DNA from: Salinicola halophilus
GTDB lineage: Bacteria; Pseudomonadota; Gammaproteobacteria; Pseudomonadales; Halomonadaceae
DNA length: 64,000 bases
Direction of reading: 5' to 3'
NCBI RefSeq assembly: GCF_003206155.1
Contig: NZ_PZJV01000001.1
Location: forward strand, 144,018 to 208,017
The notes under the pieces were generated by a model that saw only the letters and a list, made by a program, of their open reading frames with translations, did not search any database and was not told the origin of the DNA. A program made the translations under genes and the position numbers. The first letter of the stretch is position 1. The number at the start of each line of letters is the position of its first letter. This document shows positions 57,628 through 64,000 of the stretch, piece by piece.

Positions 57628-58162
57628 GCTGCTGACCGCGCTCGATCCGATCCGCTGGCTGATCAACGCCGGCGGCGAGGTGCTGGTGATGATCATGCTG
57701 GTGGCAATGGTGCTGTTCGCGCTGGCGCTGGAACGGCTCTTCTACTGGCGCTTTACGCATCGTCGCGCCCGGCGGGCACTGATCCAGGCGTGGATCCAGC
57801 GCCGCGATCACGTCACCTGGAGCGCCTTGACGCTGCGTGAGGTGTGGACGCGAGAACTCATCGCCCGGCTGCGCATGCCGCTGCCGTGGCTGAAGCTGCT
57901 GGTAGCGATCTGCCCGCTGCTGGGGCTGCTGGGAACGGTGACCGGGATGATTCAGGTCTTCGACAGCCTGGCGCTGACCGAGAGCGGACAGGCGCGAGCG
58001 ATGGCCGACGGCGTCGCTCGGGCGACACTGCCGACGCTTGTCGGCATGGCGGTGGCTGTGGTCGGGCTGCTGTTCGTCAGCCGACTGGAACAGATCATTC
58101 GGCGCGAGGACCAGCGATTGCACGATCGCATGGCGCGTGCCGTGGAGGAGTCTCATGCGTAG
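57611..58162 (+). CDS. exbB: ExbB-type proton channel protein
   Basis: The second, smaller channel protein of the operon (183 residues). It has a membrane helix near residues 20-45 (EVLVMIMLVAMVLFALALE), a cytoplasmic loop, and the ExbB core ICPLLGLLGTVTGMIQVFDS with a third helix VGMAVAVVGLLFVS. With ExbD it uses the proton gradient to energise TonB. The ATG at 57611 has an AGGAG site and overlaps the large channel gene; its stop overlaps exbD by 8 bases. Confidence 0.92.
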   Translation: MALMPELLTALDPIRWLINAGGEVLVMIMLVAMVLFALALERLFYWRFTHRRARRALIQAWIQRRDHVTWSALTLREVWTRELIARLRMPLPWLKLLVAICPLLGLLGTVTGMIQVFDSLALTESGQARAMADGVARATLPTLVGMAVAVVGLLFVSRLEQIIRREDQRLHDRMARAVEESHA

Positions 58163-58562
58163 GCGTCGCTTGCGAGAAGCCAGTGACGAAAGCACCGGTG
58201 TCGATCTGACGCCGATGCTCGACGTCGTGTTCATCATGCTGATCTTTTTCATCGTCACCACCAGCTTCATCAAGGAGAGTGGCGTCGAGATCGAGCGGCC
58301 CGAGTCCAGTGCGGCGACCGCGCGGCCCGACACCCAGGTGCTGGTCGCGATCACCGATCAGGGCGCGGTCTGGGTCGACGGCGAGGCGGTAGACGCCCAT
58401 CGCGTCGGCGCCCGCGTCGCCGAACTGGTCTCGGGTGAGGGTAGCGTCGTGGTACAGGCGGACCGACGCTCGACCACCGGCACGCTGATCGAGGTGATGG
58501 ATCGCATTCGCGAAGCCGGGGTCGAAAACGTTGCCGTGGCGGCGAATCGAGGCGGTAGTTGA
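58155..58562 (+). CDS. exbD: ExbD biopolymer transport protein
   Basis: ExbD is a single-span membrane protein whose aspartate carries protons in the ExbB/ExbD motor. The 135-residue product has the hallmark VDLTPMLDVVFIMLIFFIVTT, with the functional Asp near residue 23, then a periplasmic domain (VLVAITDQGAVWVDG, VVVQADRRSTTGTLIEVMDRIREAG). It overlaps exbB, and its stop shares one base with the tonB start. Confidence 0.94.
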   Translation: MRRRRLREASDESTGVDLTPMLDVVFIMLIFFIVTTSFIKESGVEIERPESSAATARPDTQVLVAITDQGAVWVDGEAVDAHRVGARVAELVSGEGSVVVQADRRSTTGTLIEVMDRIREAGVENVAVAANRGGS

Positions 58563-59344
58563 TGCGACGGCTCGCCGGTCTCGTCGGGGGCGCGCTGCTC
58601 GCGCTGGTGCTCTTCTACCTGCTTGCGCTGCTGGTGGCGCCGCCGTCCCCCGAGCAGACCCAGATCGTCGAGTCACCCCCCATGGCCATGGTCGAGGCGA
58701 CACCGCAGGAGCAGCCGGTGCCGAGCCAGTCCACGCCAGCGCCGCCACCGCCCCCCGTCGAGCCGCCACCGCCACCCGCGGCAGCCCCGGTGCCGGCGGC
58801 GGAGAGCCCGAGCCCGGTGGAGATTCCCGAGCCCGAGACGCCGCCGGTGGAGACGCCGGACGTCACGCTCGACGAGGATCTGCCGGCGCTGGACGAAGTC
58901 GAGCCGCAACCGGAACCGACGCCGGAGCCGCCGCCGGAACCATCGCCCGAGCCGCAGCCTACGCCCGATCCGCAGCCGGCAGCGCCATCCCCGGCCCAGG
59001 TAGCCGATGCCGCACCGGCCGAAAGTGACGCGCCGCCGGCCGCACAGCCGCCGAGGGGAACCCAGGCATCGCCGCGAGACGTGGGCGAGATCAGCCCGGT
59101 CAGCCGGGAGCAGCCGGTCTACCCGCGGCGCGCGCAGCGGCGCGGCATTGAGGGCTACGTGCAGGTACGTTTCACCATCCAACCCGATGGTCGCGTCGAC
59201 GCCGGTTCGCTCGAGGTGGTCGATGCCAACCCGCCGCGAATGTTCGACCGTGAGGTCAAGCGCGCCATGGCGCAGTGGCGGTTTCCGCAGGCCGAGGATT
59301 TTCGGCGGGTCACGCAGCGGATCGAATTCAAGCTGGGAGGGTAG
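58562..59344 (+). CDS. tonB: TonB energy transducer
   Basis: TonB reaches from the inner membrane to outer-membrane receptors to drive uptake of iron chelates, cobalamin and similar ligands. The 260-residue product has an N-terminal anchor (about residues 4-25), a Pro/Glu-rich spacer (about 40-160, many PEP, EPP and EPQP units), and the C-terminal TonB domain from VYPRRAQRRGIEGYVQVRF to AMAQWRFPQA. It is coupled to exbD by overlapping stop and start. The receptor it serves is not in the window. Confidence 0.93.
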   Translation: MRRLAGLVGGALLALVLFYLLALLVAPPSPEQTQIVESPPMAMVEATPQEQPVPSQSTPAPPPPPVEPPPPPAAAPVPAAESPSPVEIPEPETPPVETPDVTLDEDLPALDEVEPQPEPTPEPPPEPSPEPQPTPDPQPAAPSPAQVADAAPAESDAPPAAQPPRGTQASPRDVGEISPVSREQPVYPRRAQRRGIEGYVQVRFTIQPDGRVDAGSLEVVDANPPRMFDREVKRAMAQWRFPQAEDFRRVTQRIEFKLGG

Positions 59345-59346
59345 GA

Positions 59347-60585
59347 ATGATCACAGTCCCGGGTCGATGCCGCTCACGATGTGTCAGGCACTGGACGGCG
59401 GCGATCATGCTCGCCGCGCTTGGCGTGTCGCCGCTCGCAAACGCCGAAGGGCCGGCACTGCGCGCGGACATGATCGCCTCGCTCGAATCGATGCAGCAGA
59501 CACTACGTGGGGGCGACGCCGCCGGTGTCGCCGATCGCGCCGTCGCATCGGCCGAGCGGTTGGCCGGCGGCAATGCCGCCGATCGCTGGGCCCGCGCGCT
59601 GTTTCTGCAGATGGCTGCTTCGGCGAAGGCGCGTCAGGGCGCGTCGGCGGCGGCAGCCGACCTGCTGGCCACGGCGCGAGGCATCGATCAGGTGCCCGCG
59701 GCGCGTCAGCTCGCCTGGCTCGAGCAGGAGGCGAAGCTGCGGCTACGGGCAGGGCAGACCGACGCCGGTGCCGATCTGCTTACCCGCTGGGTCGAGCGCA
59801 GCGGGGGCGATGACACCTCGCGCTGGCTGCTGATTCAGACGCGGGCGTCGCTCGGCGATTGGTCGGCGGCCGCCAACTCGCTCGCGCGTATCCAGGCCTC
59901 CGGCGATAGCGACGGCTGGACACCGGAACAGCGTCAGCTCGCAGGGACGGTCTATCAGCAGACCGGGCAGTTCGACCGGGCGCTGTCGTTGATCGATGTG
60001 GAGACTGACGGTAACGCCGCCGCCGAGCGCGGTGATGTCTGGCGGCGGATGGCGGGGATGGCGCAACGCGCCGGAGACGACGGTCGCGCCGCCGCCATCT
60101 GGGAGAGCGGCTGGCGACGCGGCGTGCTGACCGCAGCCGCGGATCTCGAGCAGCTCGCCAGGCTGCATCTCGCTGGTGGCACCCCCGCTCGTGCCGGCGA
60201 GCATTTGAGCGACTGGCTCGAGAGCGGCCGGCTCGAGGATACCCTCGAACATCGACGTCTGCTGGCGCAGGCGTGGACGGCAGCGCGGGAGCACGACAGG
60301 GCGCTCGCGGCCTGGCGTCAGCTCGCCGAACGCACCCAGATGCCCGAGGATTGGCACCGGCTGGCGGATATCGCCTACGGCTGGGGCGAGTGGCAGACGA
60401 CGCGGGAAGCGTTTGACGCGCTGCGAGACGCCGGCGGTCATTTCGCGGATCGTGACTGGCTGCTCTACGGCATCTCGGCCGCCCAGCTCGAGCGGACGGC
60501 AGAGGCTCGGGAGGCGTTTCGAGAGGCCGTGGCGGCAGGCAACCCGCAGGCACAGCAGTGGCTGGACTCCCTCGGGTCGACTTGA
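59347..60585 (+). CDS. Periplasmic TPR-like repeat protein of the TonB operon
   Basis: The last gene of the TonB operon, 2 bases after tonB. The 412-residue product has a signal peptide (core about 17-30, cleavage after ANA at 33) and is then helical and alanine-rich, with tetratricopeptide-like units such as VYQQTGQFDRALSLID and LLYGISAAQLERTAEAREAFREA. Similar repeat proteins end TonB2-type operons in other gammaproteobacteria; they probably act as periplasmic adaptors. Function is inferred from position only. Confidence 0.82.
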   Translation: MITVPGRCRSRCVRHWTAAIMLAALGVSPLANAEGPALRADMIASLESMQQTLRGGDAAGVADRAVASAERLAGGNAADRWARALFLQMAASAKARQGASAAAADLLATARGIDQVPAARQLAWLEQEAKLRLRAGQTDAGADLLTRWVERSGGDDTSRWLLIQTRASLGDWSAAANSLARIQASGDSDGWTPEQRQLAGTVYQQTGQFDRALSLIDVETDGNAAAERGDVWRRMAGMAQRAGDDGRAAAIWESGWRRGVLTAAADLEQLARLHLAGGTPARAGEHLSDWLESGRLEDTLEHRRLLAQAWTAAREHDRALAAWRQLAERTQMPEDWHRLADIAYGWGEWQTTREAFDALRDAGGHFADRDWLLYGISAAQLERTAEAREAFREAVAAGNPQAQQWLDSLGST

Positions 60586-60659
60586 CGGTCGAGACGGGGG
60601 TCGCTCGTCAGCCGAGTGAGAAAGACGCAAGGAACCGCCGAGCGCCGGCGGCAAAACAG

Positions 60660-60700
60660 CGGGCGGCGCCCTCGTTCATTACGGAAGCGGGCGCCGCCCG
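60660..60700. terminator. Hairpin between the TonB operon and xthA
   Basis: CGGGCGGCGCCC (60660-60671) pairs perfectly with GGGCGCCGCCCG (60689-60700) across a 17-base loop, between the convergent TonB operon and xthA. The flanks lack a T run, so it is a probable but not classical terminator. Confidence 0.5.
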
Positions 60701-60769
60701 TTGTCGTTGTCCGGCATCGCTGCCCTGACGCGAGATCGGTTGAGAGTCGCCGATCCCAGAGCGCACGCT

Positions 60770-61585
60770 CTAGAGCGAGAACTCACTCCAGACAGGGGCG
60801 TGATCGGAGGGTTTTTCCATCCCGCGCAGGTCGTAGTCGATGCCCGCGTCGCGGGTCAGCTCGGCGAGCGACTCGGTCGCTAGCAGGTAGTCGATGCGAA
60901 GCCCGCGCTTGGGGTCGCGCTCGAAGCCTTTCGAGCGGTAATCGAACCAGCTGAAAGTGTCGTCGCTCTCCGGGTAGCAGCGGCGGTAGCTGTCTGAGAG
61001 CCCCCATGCCTTCAGGGTCGAGAGCCACTCACGCTCTTCGGGCTGGAAGCTGGTCTTGCCCTCGCGCAGCCAGCGCTTGCGGCTCGCTTCGCCAATGCCG
61101 ATGTCGCGATCTTCCGGCGAGATATTGAAATCCCCCATGATCGCGAGTCGCTCCTCGGGACGGTGACGGGATTCGAGCATCGCGTTCAGGCCGGCGTAGA
61201 AGGCGCGCTTGTTGGGAAACTTGGTCGGATGCTCGACGTTTTCGCCCTGCGGGAAATAGCCGTTGTAGACCGTCAGCGGCGCGCCGTCCGGTAGCGTCAA
61301 CGTAACGCCGATCAGGCGTCGCTGAGCGTCTTCATCGTCGTCCGGGAGACCGAGGTAGACCGCGGTCGGGGCGAGACGGGTCATCATTGCGACACCGTAG
61401 TGGCCTTTCTGGCCGTGGTAATGGACGTGATAGCCCATCGCCTCCACAGCCTCGCGAGGGAACTCGCTGTCCTGGACCTTGGTTTCCTGCAGCCCGATCA
61501 CGTCCGGGGCGTGGGTATCGATCAGCGCCTGGAGCTGATGCAGTCGGGCCCGAATGCCGTTGATGTTGAAAGAGACCAGACGCAT
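60770..61585 (-). CDS. xthA: Exodeoxyribonuclease III
   Basis: XthA is the main AP endonuclease and 3'-5' exonuclease of base-excision repair. The 271-residue product follows the family closely: [32 protein letters not shown] (metal-binding Glu), [29 protein letters not shown] and the final [10 protein letters not shown]. It is translated from an ATG that overlaps the stop of the small upstream gene (TGATG), so the two are coupled. Confidence 0.96.
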   Translation of the reverse strand: MRLVSFNINGIRARLHQLQALIDTHAPDVIGLQETKVQDSEFPREAVEAMGYHVHYHGQKGHYGVAMMTRLAPTAVYLGLPDDDEDAQRRLIGVTLTLPDGAPLTVYNGYFPQGENVEHPTKFPNKRAFYAGLNAMLESRHRPEERLAIMGDFNISPEDRDIGIGEASRKRWLREGKTSFQPEEREWLSTLKAWGLSDSYRRCYPESDDTFSWFDYRSKGFERDPKRGLRIDYLLATESLAELTRDAGIDYDLRGMEKPSDHAPVWSEFSL

Positions 61586-61824
61586 CAGCGAGAACCCTCG
61601 GGATCGCCATCGCCCTTGTGCAGCGGCAGCGGCGGGGCGCTCTGACGCTGGCGCTTGCGCTCCGCCTGCTCCTTGCGCTGCTCGGTCTTCTTGCTGACGA
61701 AGCGCCGCGACGTCGTGGAGACCTCGTCGGGGTTGTCATGGCGCCAGCGACGGTAGTCCTTACGCTTGCCGGTGCGAATCGTCACCTTGTCCGCCAGAGA
61801 GCGGGTCTTGCGTTTACGTGTCAT
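61585..61824 (-). CDS. Small basic protein coupled to xthA
   Basis: A 79-residue, very basic protein I do not recognise. It begins [20 protein letters not shown], contains [25 protein letters not shown] and a [11 protein letters not shown] stretch, and ends in a neutral Pro/Gly tail. It has no membrane segment, signal or cysteine; the composition suggests nucleic-acid or ribosome binding. It overlaps xthA by one base and is presumably cotranscribed. Being real is supported by the coupling and codon pattern, but it could be spurious. Confidence 0.65.
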   Translation of the reverse strand: MTRKRKTRSLADKVTIRTGKRKDYRRWRHDNPDEVSTTSRRFVSKKTEQRKEQAERKRQRQSAPPLPLHKGDGDPEGSR

Positions 61825-61962
61825 GCGCGTGACCTATGGCTTGAGCGCGGGGGCTGCCGCCACCCGCAGAAACTTGCGATAGCGCATTCTAACAGCCACG
61901 CCGATAGCTGACAGCGACGCGACAGCACGAGCGCGCAGGGCTCGTGAAGGCAGCTGGCCACC

Positions 61963-62022
61963 GACTGGGCTCGCGACGTGTTCGACTGGGCTCGCGACGT
62001 GTTCGACTGGGCTCGCGACGTT
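61963..62022. repeat. 21-bp tandem repeat upstream of rhlB
   Basis: A 21-bp unit starting GACTGGGCTCGCGACG and ending GTTC occurs at 61963-61983 and 61984-62004, with an 18-base third copy at 62005-62022. Copies are identical where they overlap, except at the truncated end. The period equals two turns of DNA. Confidence 0.92.
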
Positions 62023-62034
62023 GAACGGTGGGAC

Positions 62035-62043
62035 TGATACAAT
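62035..62043 (+). promoter_or_regulatory. Candidate extended -10 promoter of rhlB
   Basis: TGATACAAT is an extended -10 (TG-n-TACAAT, hexamer at 62038-62043). No -35 match is seen; the position it would take lies within the third copy of the 21-bp repeat. The leader to the helicase start would be about 135 bases. The rest of the 61825-62187 interval shows no gene. Confidence 0.45.
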
Positions 62044-62187
62044 GGGCGCTTGCTCGCGATTCTGATCGAGTGGCCCGGCCAGCCCGAAAAGCCATAAGCC
62101 GGGAACCGCGGTGGCATCCTCGACGGTGCGACCGATCTCGGGATCGCGTACGTCATCGTCAATCGAATTCGGACATTCGTCATTACT

Positions 62188-63489
62188 ATGAGTGAGTCGG
62201 ACAACACCCAGGCCCAGGCCCAGGCCCCGGCACAGAACCGCAGACCCAAGCGGCGTCGACGCAAGCCTCGCAAAACGCAGTCGGGGAATGCCTCCCAGTG
62301 GTCGCTGAAACAGTTCCCTGTCGAGCCCGTTGCTGGTCGCTGGCGTTTCCATGACTTCGATCTGCCGTTGGCGCTGATGCGTGCCATCCACGCAGAAGGG
62401 TTCGAATACTGCACGCCGATCCAGGCGCAGGCACTGATGCAGACCCTGCTCGGCGGCGATGTCGTCGGCAAGGCGCAGACGGGCACGGGCAAGACGGCGG
62501 CGTTTCTGATCTCGCTGCTGGCCTACTTTCTCGAAGAGGAAGCGCCGGATGGCCAGAAACCCGGCACGCCACGCTCGCTGATCGTCGCCCCCACGCGGGA
62601 GCTGGCGCTACAGATCGAGAAAGACGCCAAGGCGCTGGCACGCTTCACCTCGCTCAACGTGGCGAGCGTGGTCGGCGGCATGGACTATCAGACCCAGCGC
62701 ACGGCCCTTGCCAAGAACATCGATATCCTCGTGGCGACGCCGGGTCGACTGCTGGATTTCCAGCAGAAGCGGGACATCGATCTCTCCCAGGTCGAAGTGC
62801 TGGTGCTGGACGAGGCGGATCGCATGCTGTCGATGGGTTTCATCCCCGACGTCAAGCGCATCATCCGCTACACCCCGAAGTGCGAGGAGCGTCAGACGTT
62901 TCTGTTTTCGGCGACCTTCACGCCGGACATTCTCAGCCTCTCCGAGCAGTGGACGCAGAAACCGAGCCACATCGAGATCGAGGTCACCACCGAGAACGCC
63001 GCCAACATCGATCAGCGCGTCTATCTGGTGAGCGATGCCGAAAAGCGCAAGCTGCTGGTCAACCTGCTCAGGCAGGAATCGATGGAGCGGGTGATCGTCT
63101 TCGGCAACCGCCGCGATCTGGTACGCGAACTCGACGGCCTGCTGCGTGAAGCCGGCATCAGCGTGGCGATGCTCTCCGGCGACGTGCCGCAGAACCAGCG
63201 CATCAGTACGCTCGAGAAGTTCCGCGACGGCGAAATTCAGGTGCTGGTCGCGACCGATGTCGCCGGTCGTGGTATCCACATCGAAGATGTCAGCCACGTG
63301 GTCAACTTCACGCTGCCGGAAGACCCGGAAGACTACGTCCACCGTATCGGGCGCACCGGCCGTGCCGGCGCCAAGGGCGTATCGATCAGCTTCGTGGGCG
63401 AAGAAGACGCGTTCTCCCTGCCGGAGATCGAGACCTACATCGACGGCAAGCTCCCCTGCGAGCATCCGCCCGAAGGCCTGATCGAATAA
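62188..63489 (+). CDS. rhlB: DEAD-box RNA helicase, RhlB-like
   Basis: A 433-residue ATP-dependent RNA helicase. A disordered basic N-terminus (QAQAQAPAQ, then [12 protein letters not shown]) precedes the Q motif region [12 protein letters not shown], Walker [12 protein letters not shown] (about residues 96-106), [31 protein letters not shown], and the C-domain motifs [20 protein letters not shown] and [13 protein letters not shown]. Together with [10 protein letters not shown], the end ([22 protein letters not shown]) and short tail resemble RhlB, a degradosome helicase; another DEAD-box class cannot be excluded. RNase E is encoded 30 kb away in the window. Confidence 0.82.
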   Translation: MSESDNTQAQAQAPAQNRRPKRRRRKPRKTQSGNASQWSLKQFPVEPVAGRWRFHDFDLPLALMRAIHAEGFEYCTPIQAQALMQTLLGGDVVGKAQTGTGKTAAFLISLLAYFLEEEAPDGQKPGTPRSLIVAPTRELALQIEKDAKALARFTSLNVASVVGGMDYQTQRTALAKNIDILVATPGRLLDFQQKRDIDLSQVEVLVLDEADRMLSMGFIPDVKRIIRYTPKCEERQTFLFSATFTPDILSLSEQWTQKPSHIEIEVTTENAANIDQRVYLVSDAEKRKLLVNLLRQESMERVIVFGNRRDLVRELDGLLREAGISVAMLSGDVPQNQRISTLEKFRDGEIQVLVATDVAGRGIHIEDVSHVVNFTLPEDPEDYVHRIGRTGRAGAKGVSISFVGEEDAFSLPEIETYIDGKLPCEHPPEGLIE

Positions 63490-63562
63490 CTTGCACGCTC
63501 CCCCGGCCGCTCCTTTCGTGAGCGGTCGTTCTCTCATGGCTTCCTCTTTCGACGGAACCGGC

Positions 63563-64000
63563 ATGCTCGATGCGACCCTCAAGCAGGAGATACAGGACGC
63601 CTATCGGCGCGTGCTCGAGGGGCTCGAACTCACGCCACGCTACGGCCAGCGGCTGATGATCGCCGAGATCGCTCGCACGCTGGGAGCGATCGAATCCGAC
63701 GATCAGGGCCGACGCACCTCCAACGAGCACGTCTGCGTGCTGGAGGCGGGTACCGGTACCGGCAAGACGCTGGCGTATCTGCTCGCCGCGCTCCCCATCG
63801 CCAAGGCGCGGGGCAAGCGGCTGGTCATCGCGACGGCGACCGTGGCGCTGCAGGAGCAGGTGCTCAATCAGGACCTGCCGATGCTTCAGAAGCATAGCGG
63901 GCTCGATTTCGGCTATGCGCTGGCCAAAGGGCGCGGCCGCTATCTCTGCGTCGCCAAGCTGGATCAGGCGCTGGAGGGCGCCGAGCCCAATCCGACGCTG
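63563..64000 (+). CDS. dinG: ATP-dependent DNA helicase DinG, 5' part
   Basis: The first 146 residues of a superfamily 2 XPD-like helicase; the gene continues past the window edge. It shows LTPRYGQRLMIAEIARTL, Walker A LEAGTGTGKTLAYLLAAL, TATVALQEQVLNQDLPMLQK, and GRGRYLCVAKL with the first cysteine of the iron-sulfur region, matching E. coli DinG (AFGRGRYVCPRNL). DinG unwinds R-loops and forked DNA. The ATG at 63563 aligns with the E. coli start; an in-frame ATG at 63536 would add 9 residues. Ribosome sites are weak at both. Confidence 0.88.
   Translation, partial: MLDATLKQEIQDAYRRVLEGLELTPRYGQRLMIAEIARTLGAIESDDQGRRTSNEHVCVLEAGTGTGKTLAYLLAALPIAKARGKRLVIATATVALQEQVLNQDLPMLQKHSGLDFGYALAKGRGRYLCVAKLDQALEGAEPNPTL

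Noticed and set aside
61834-62391. Minus-strand frame of 185 codons through the 21-bp repeat
   Set aside because: All frames are open through the repeat because the unit is a multiple of three, and most of it is antisense to rhlB and its promoter.

Overview
This 64 kb window is a GC-rich, densely packed chromosomal segment of a gammaproteobacterium, most likely a member of the Halomonadaceae (Halomonas, Chromohalobacter, Salinicola and relatives). The evidence is protein content plus gene order: mfd/gap, the Na+-NQR operon with apbE and nqrM, sthA, the lol genes, comEC, msbA-lpxK-ycaR-kdsB-ptp-murB, rne/rluC, the yceD-rpmF-fab-pabC-mltG-tmk-holB-pilZ-tatD block and the ETF genes. From memory, this order largely matches one block of the Pseudomonas aeruginosa chromosome, so most of it is inherited core genome. 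I see no insertion sequence, prophage, integron, CRISPR array, tRNA or rRNA.

Layout. (1) 1-5.3 kb: mfd (minus) diverges from a long-form gap gene, with a HexR-like palindrome between them. (2) 5.6-14.3 kb: nqrABCDEF, apbE (attaches FMN to NqrB and NqrC), nqrM (assembly factor) and sthA; together a sodium-pumping quinone reductase module plus NAD(P)H balancing. (3) 14.4-17.7 kb, minus strand: a divergent Tus-type replication terminator protein and the two-step agmatine-to-putrescine genes aguA and aguB. (4) 18-28.6 kb: a single Lol permease with LolD, a DUF2062 membrane protein, comEC, and an envelope run (msbA, lpxK, ycaR, kdsB, low-molecular-weight phosphatase, murB). (5) 28.7-36.8 kb: rne with a very long low-complexity scaffold and a long leader, divergent from rluC, then a HAD phosphatase, sppA and convergent maf. 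(6) 37-47.4 kb: yceD-rpmF-plsX-fabD-fabG-acpP-fabF-pabC-mltG-tmk-holB-pilZ-tatD, starting from an almost consensus sigma-70 promoter only a few bases before the first start codon; fabH is absent from its usual place. (7) 47.4-51.2 kb: DUF1285 protein, UvrD/Rep-type helicase, sulfurtransferase. (8) 51.3-55.1 kb: ETF-ubiquinone oxidoreductase divergent from etfBA. (9) 55.3-60.6 kb: a TonB2-type energy transduction operon (DUF3450, large TtpC/ExbB, ExbB, ExbD, TonB, repeat protein). (10) 60.7-64 kb: xthA with a small basic upstream gene, an RhlB-like helicase behind a 21-bp tandem repeat, and the 5' part of dinG running off the window.

I did not find a clearly new multi-gene system. The points most worth a second look are the Tus homologue with a tandem repeat in its upstream region, the near-leaderless yceD promoter, the HexR-like operator at gap, the helically phased repeat before rhlB, and the repetitive low-complexity tails of RNase E and MurB. 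All calls come from reading the sequence and remembered family knowledge; no database search was run.
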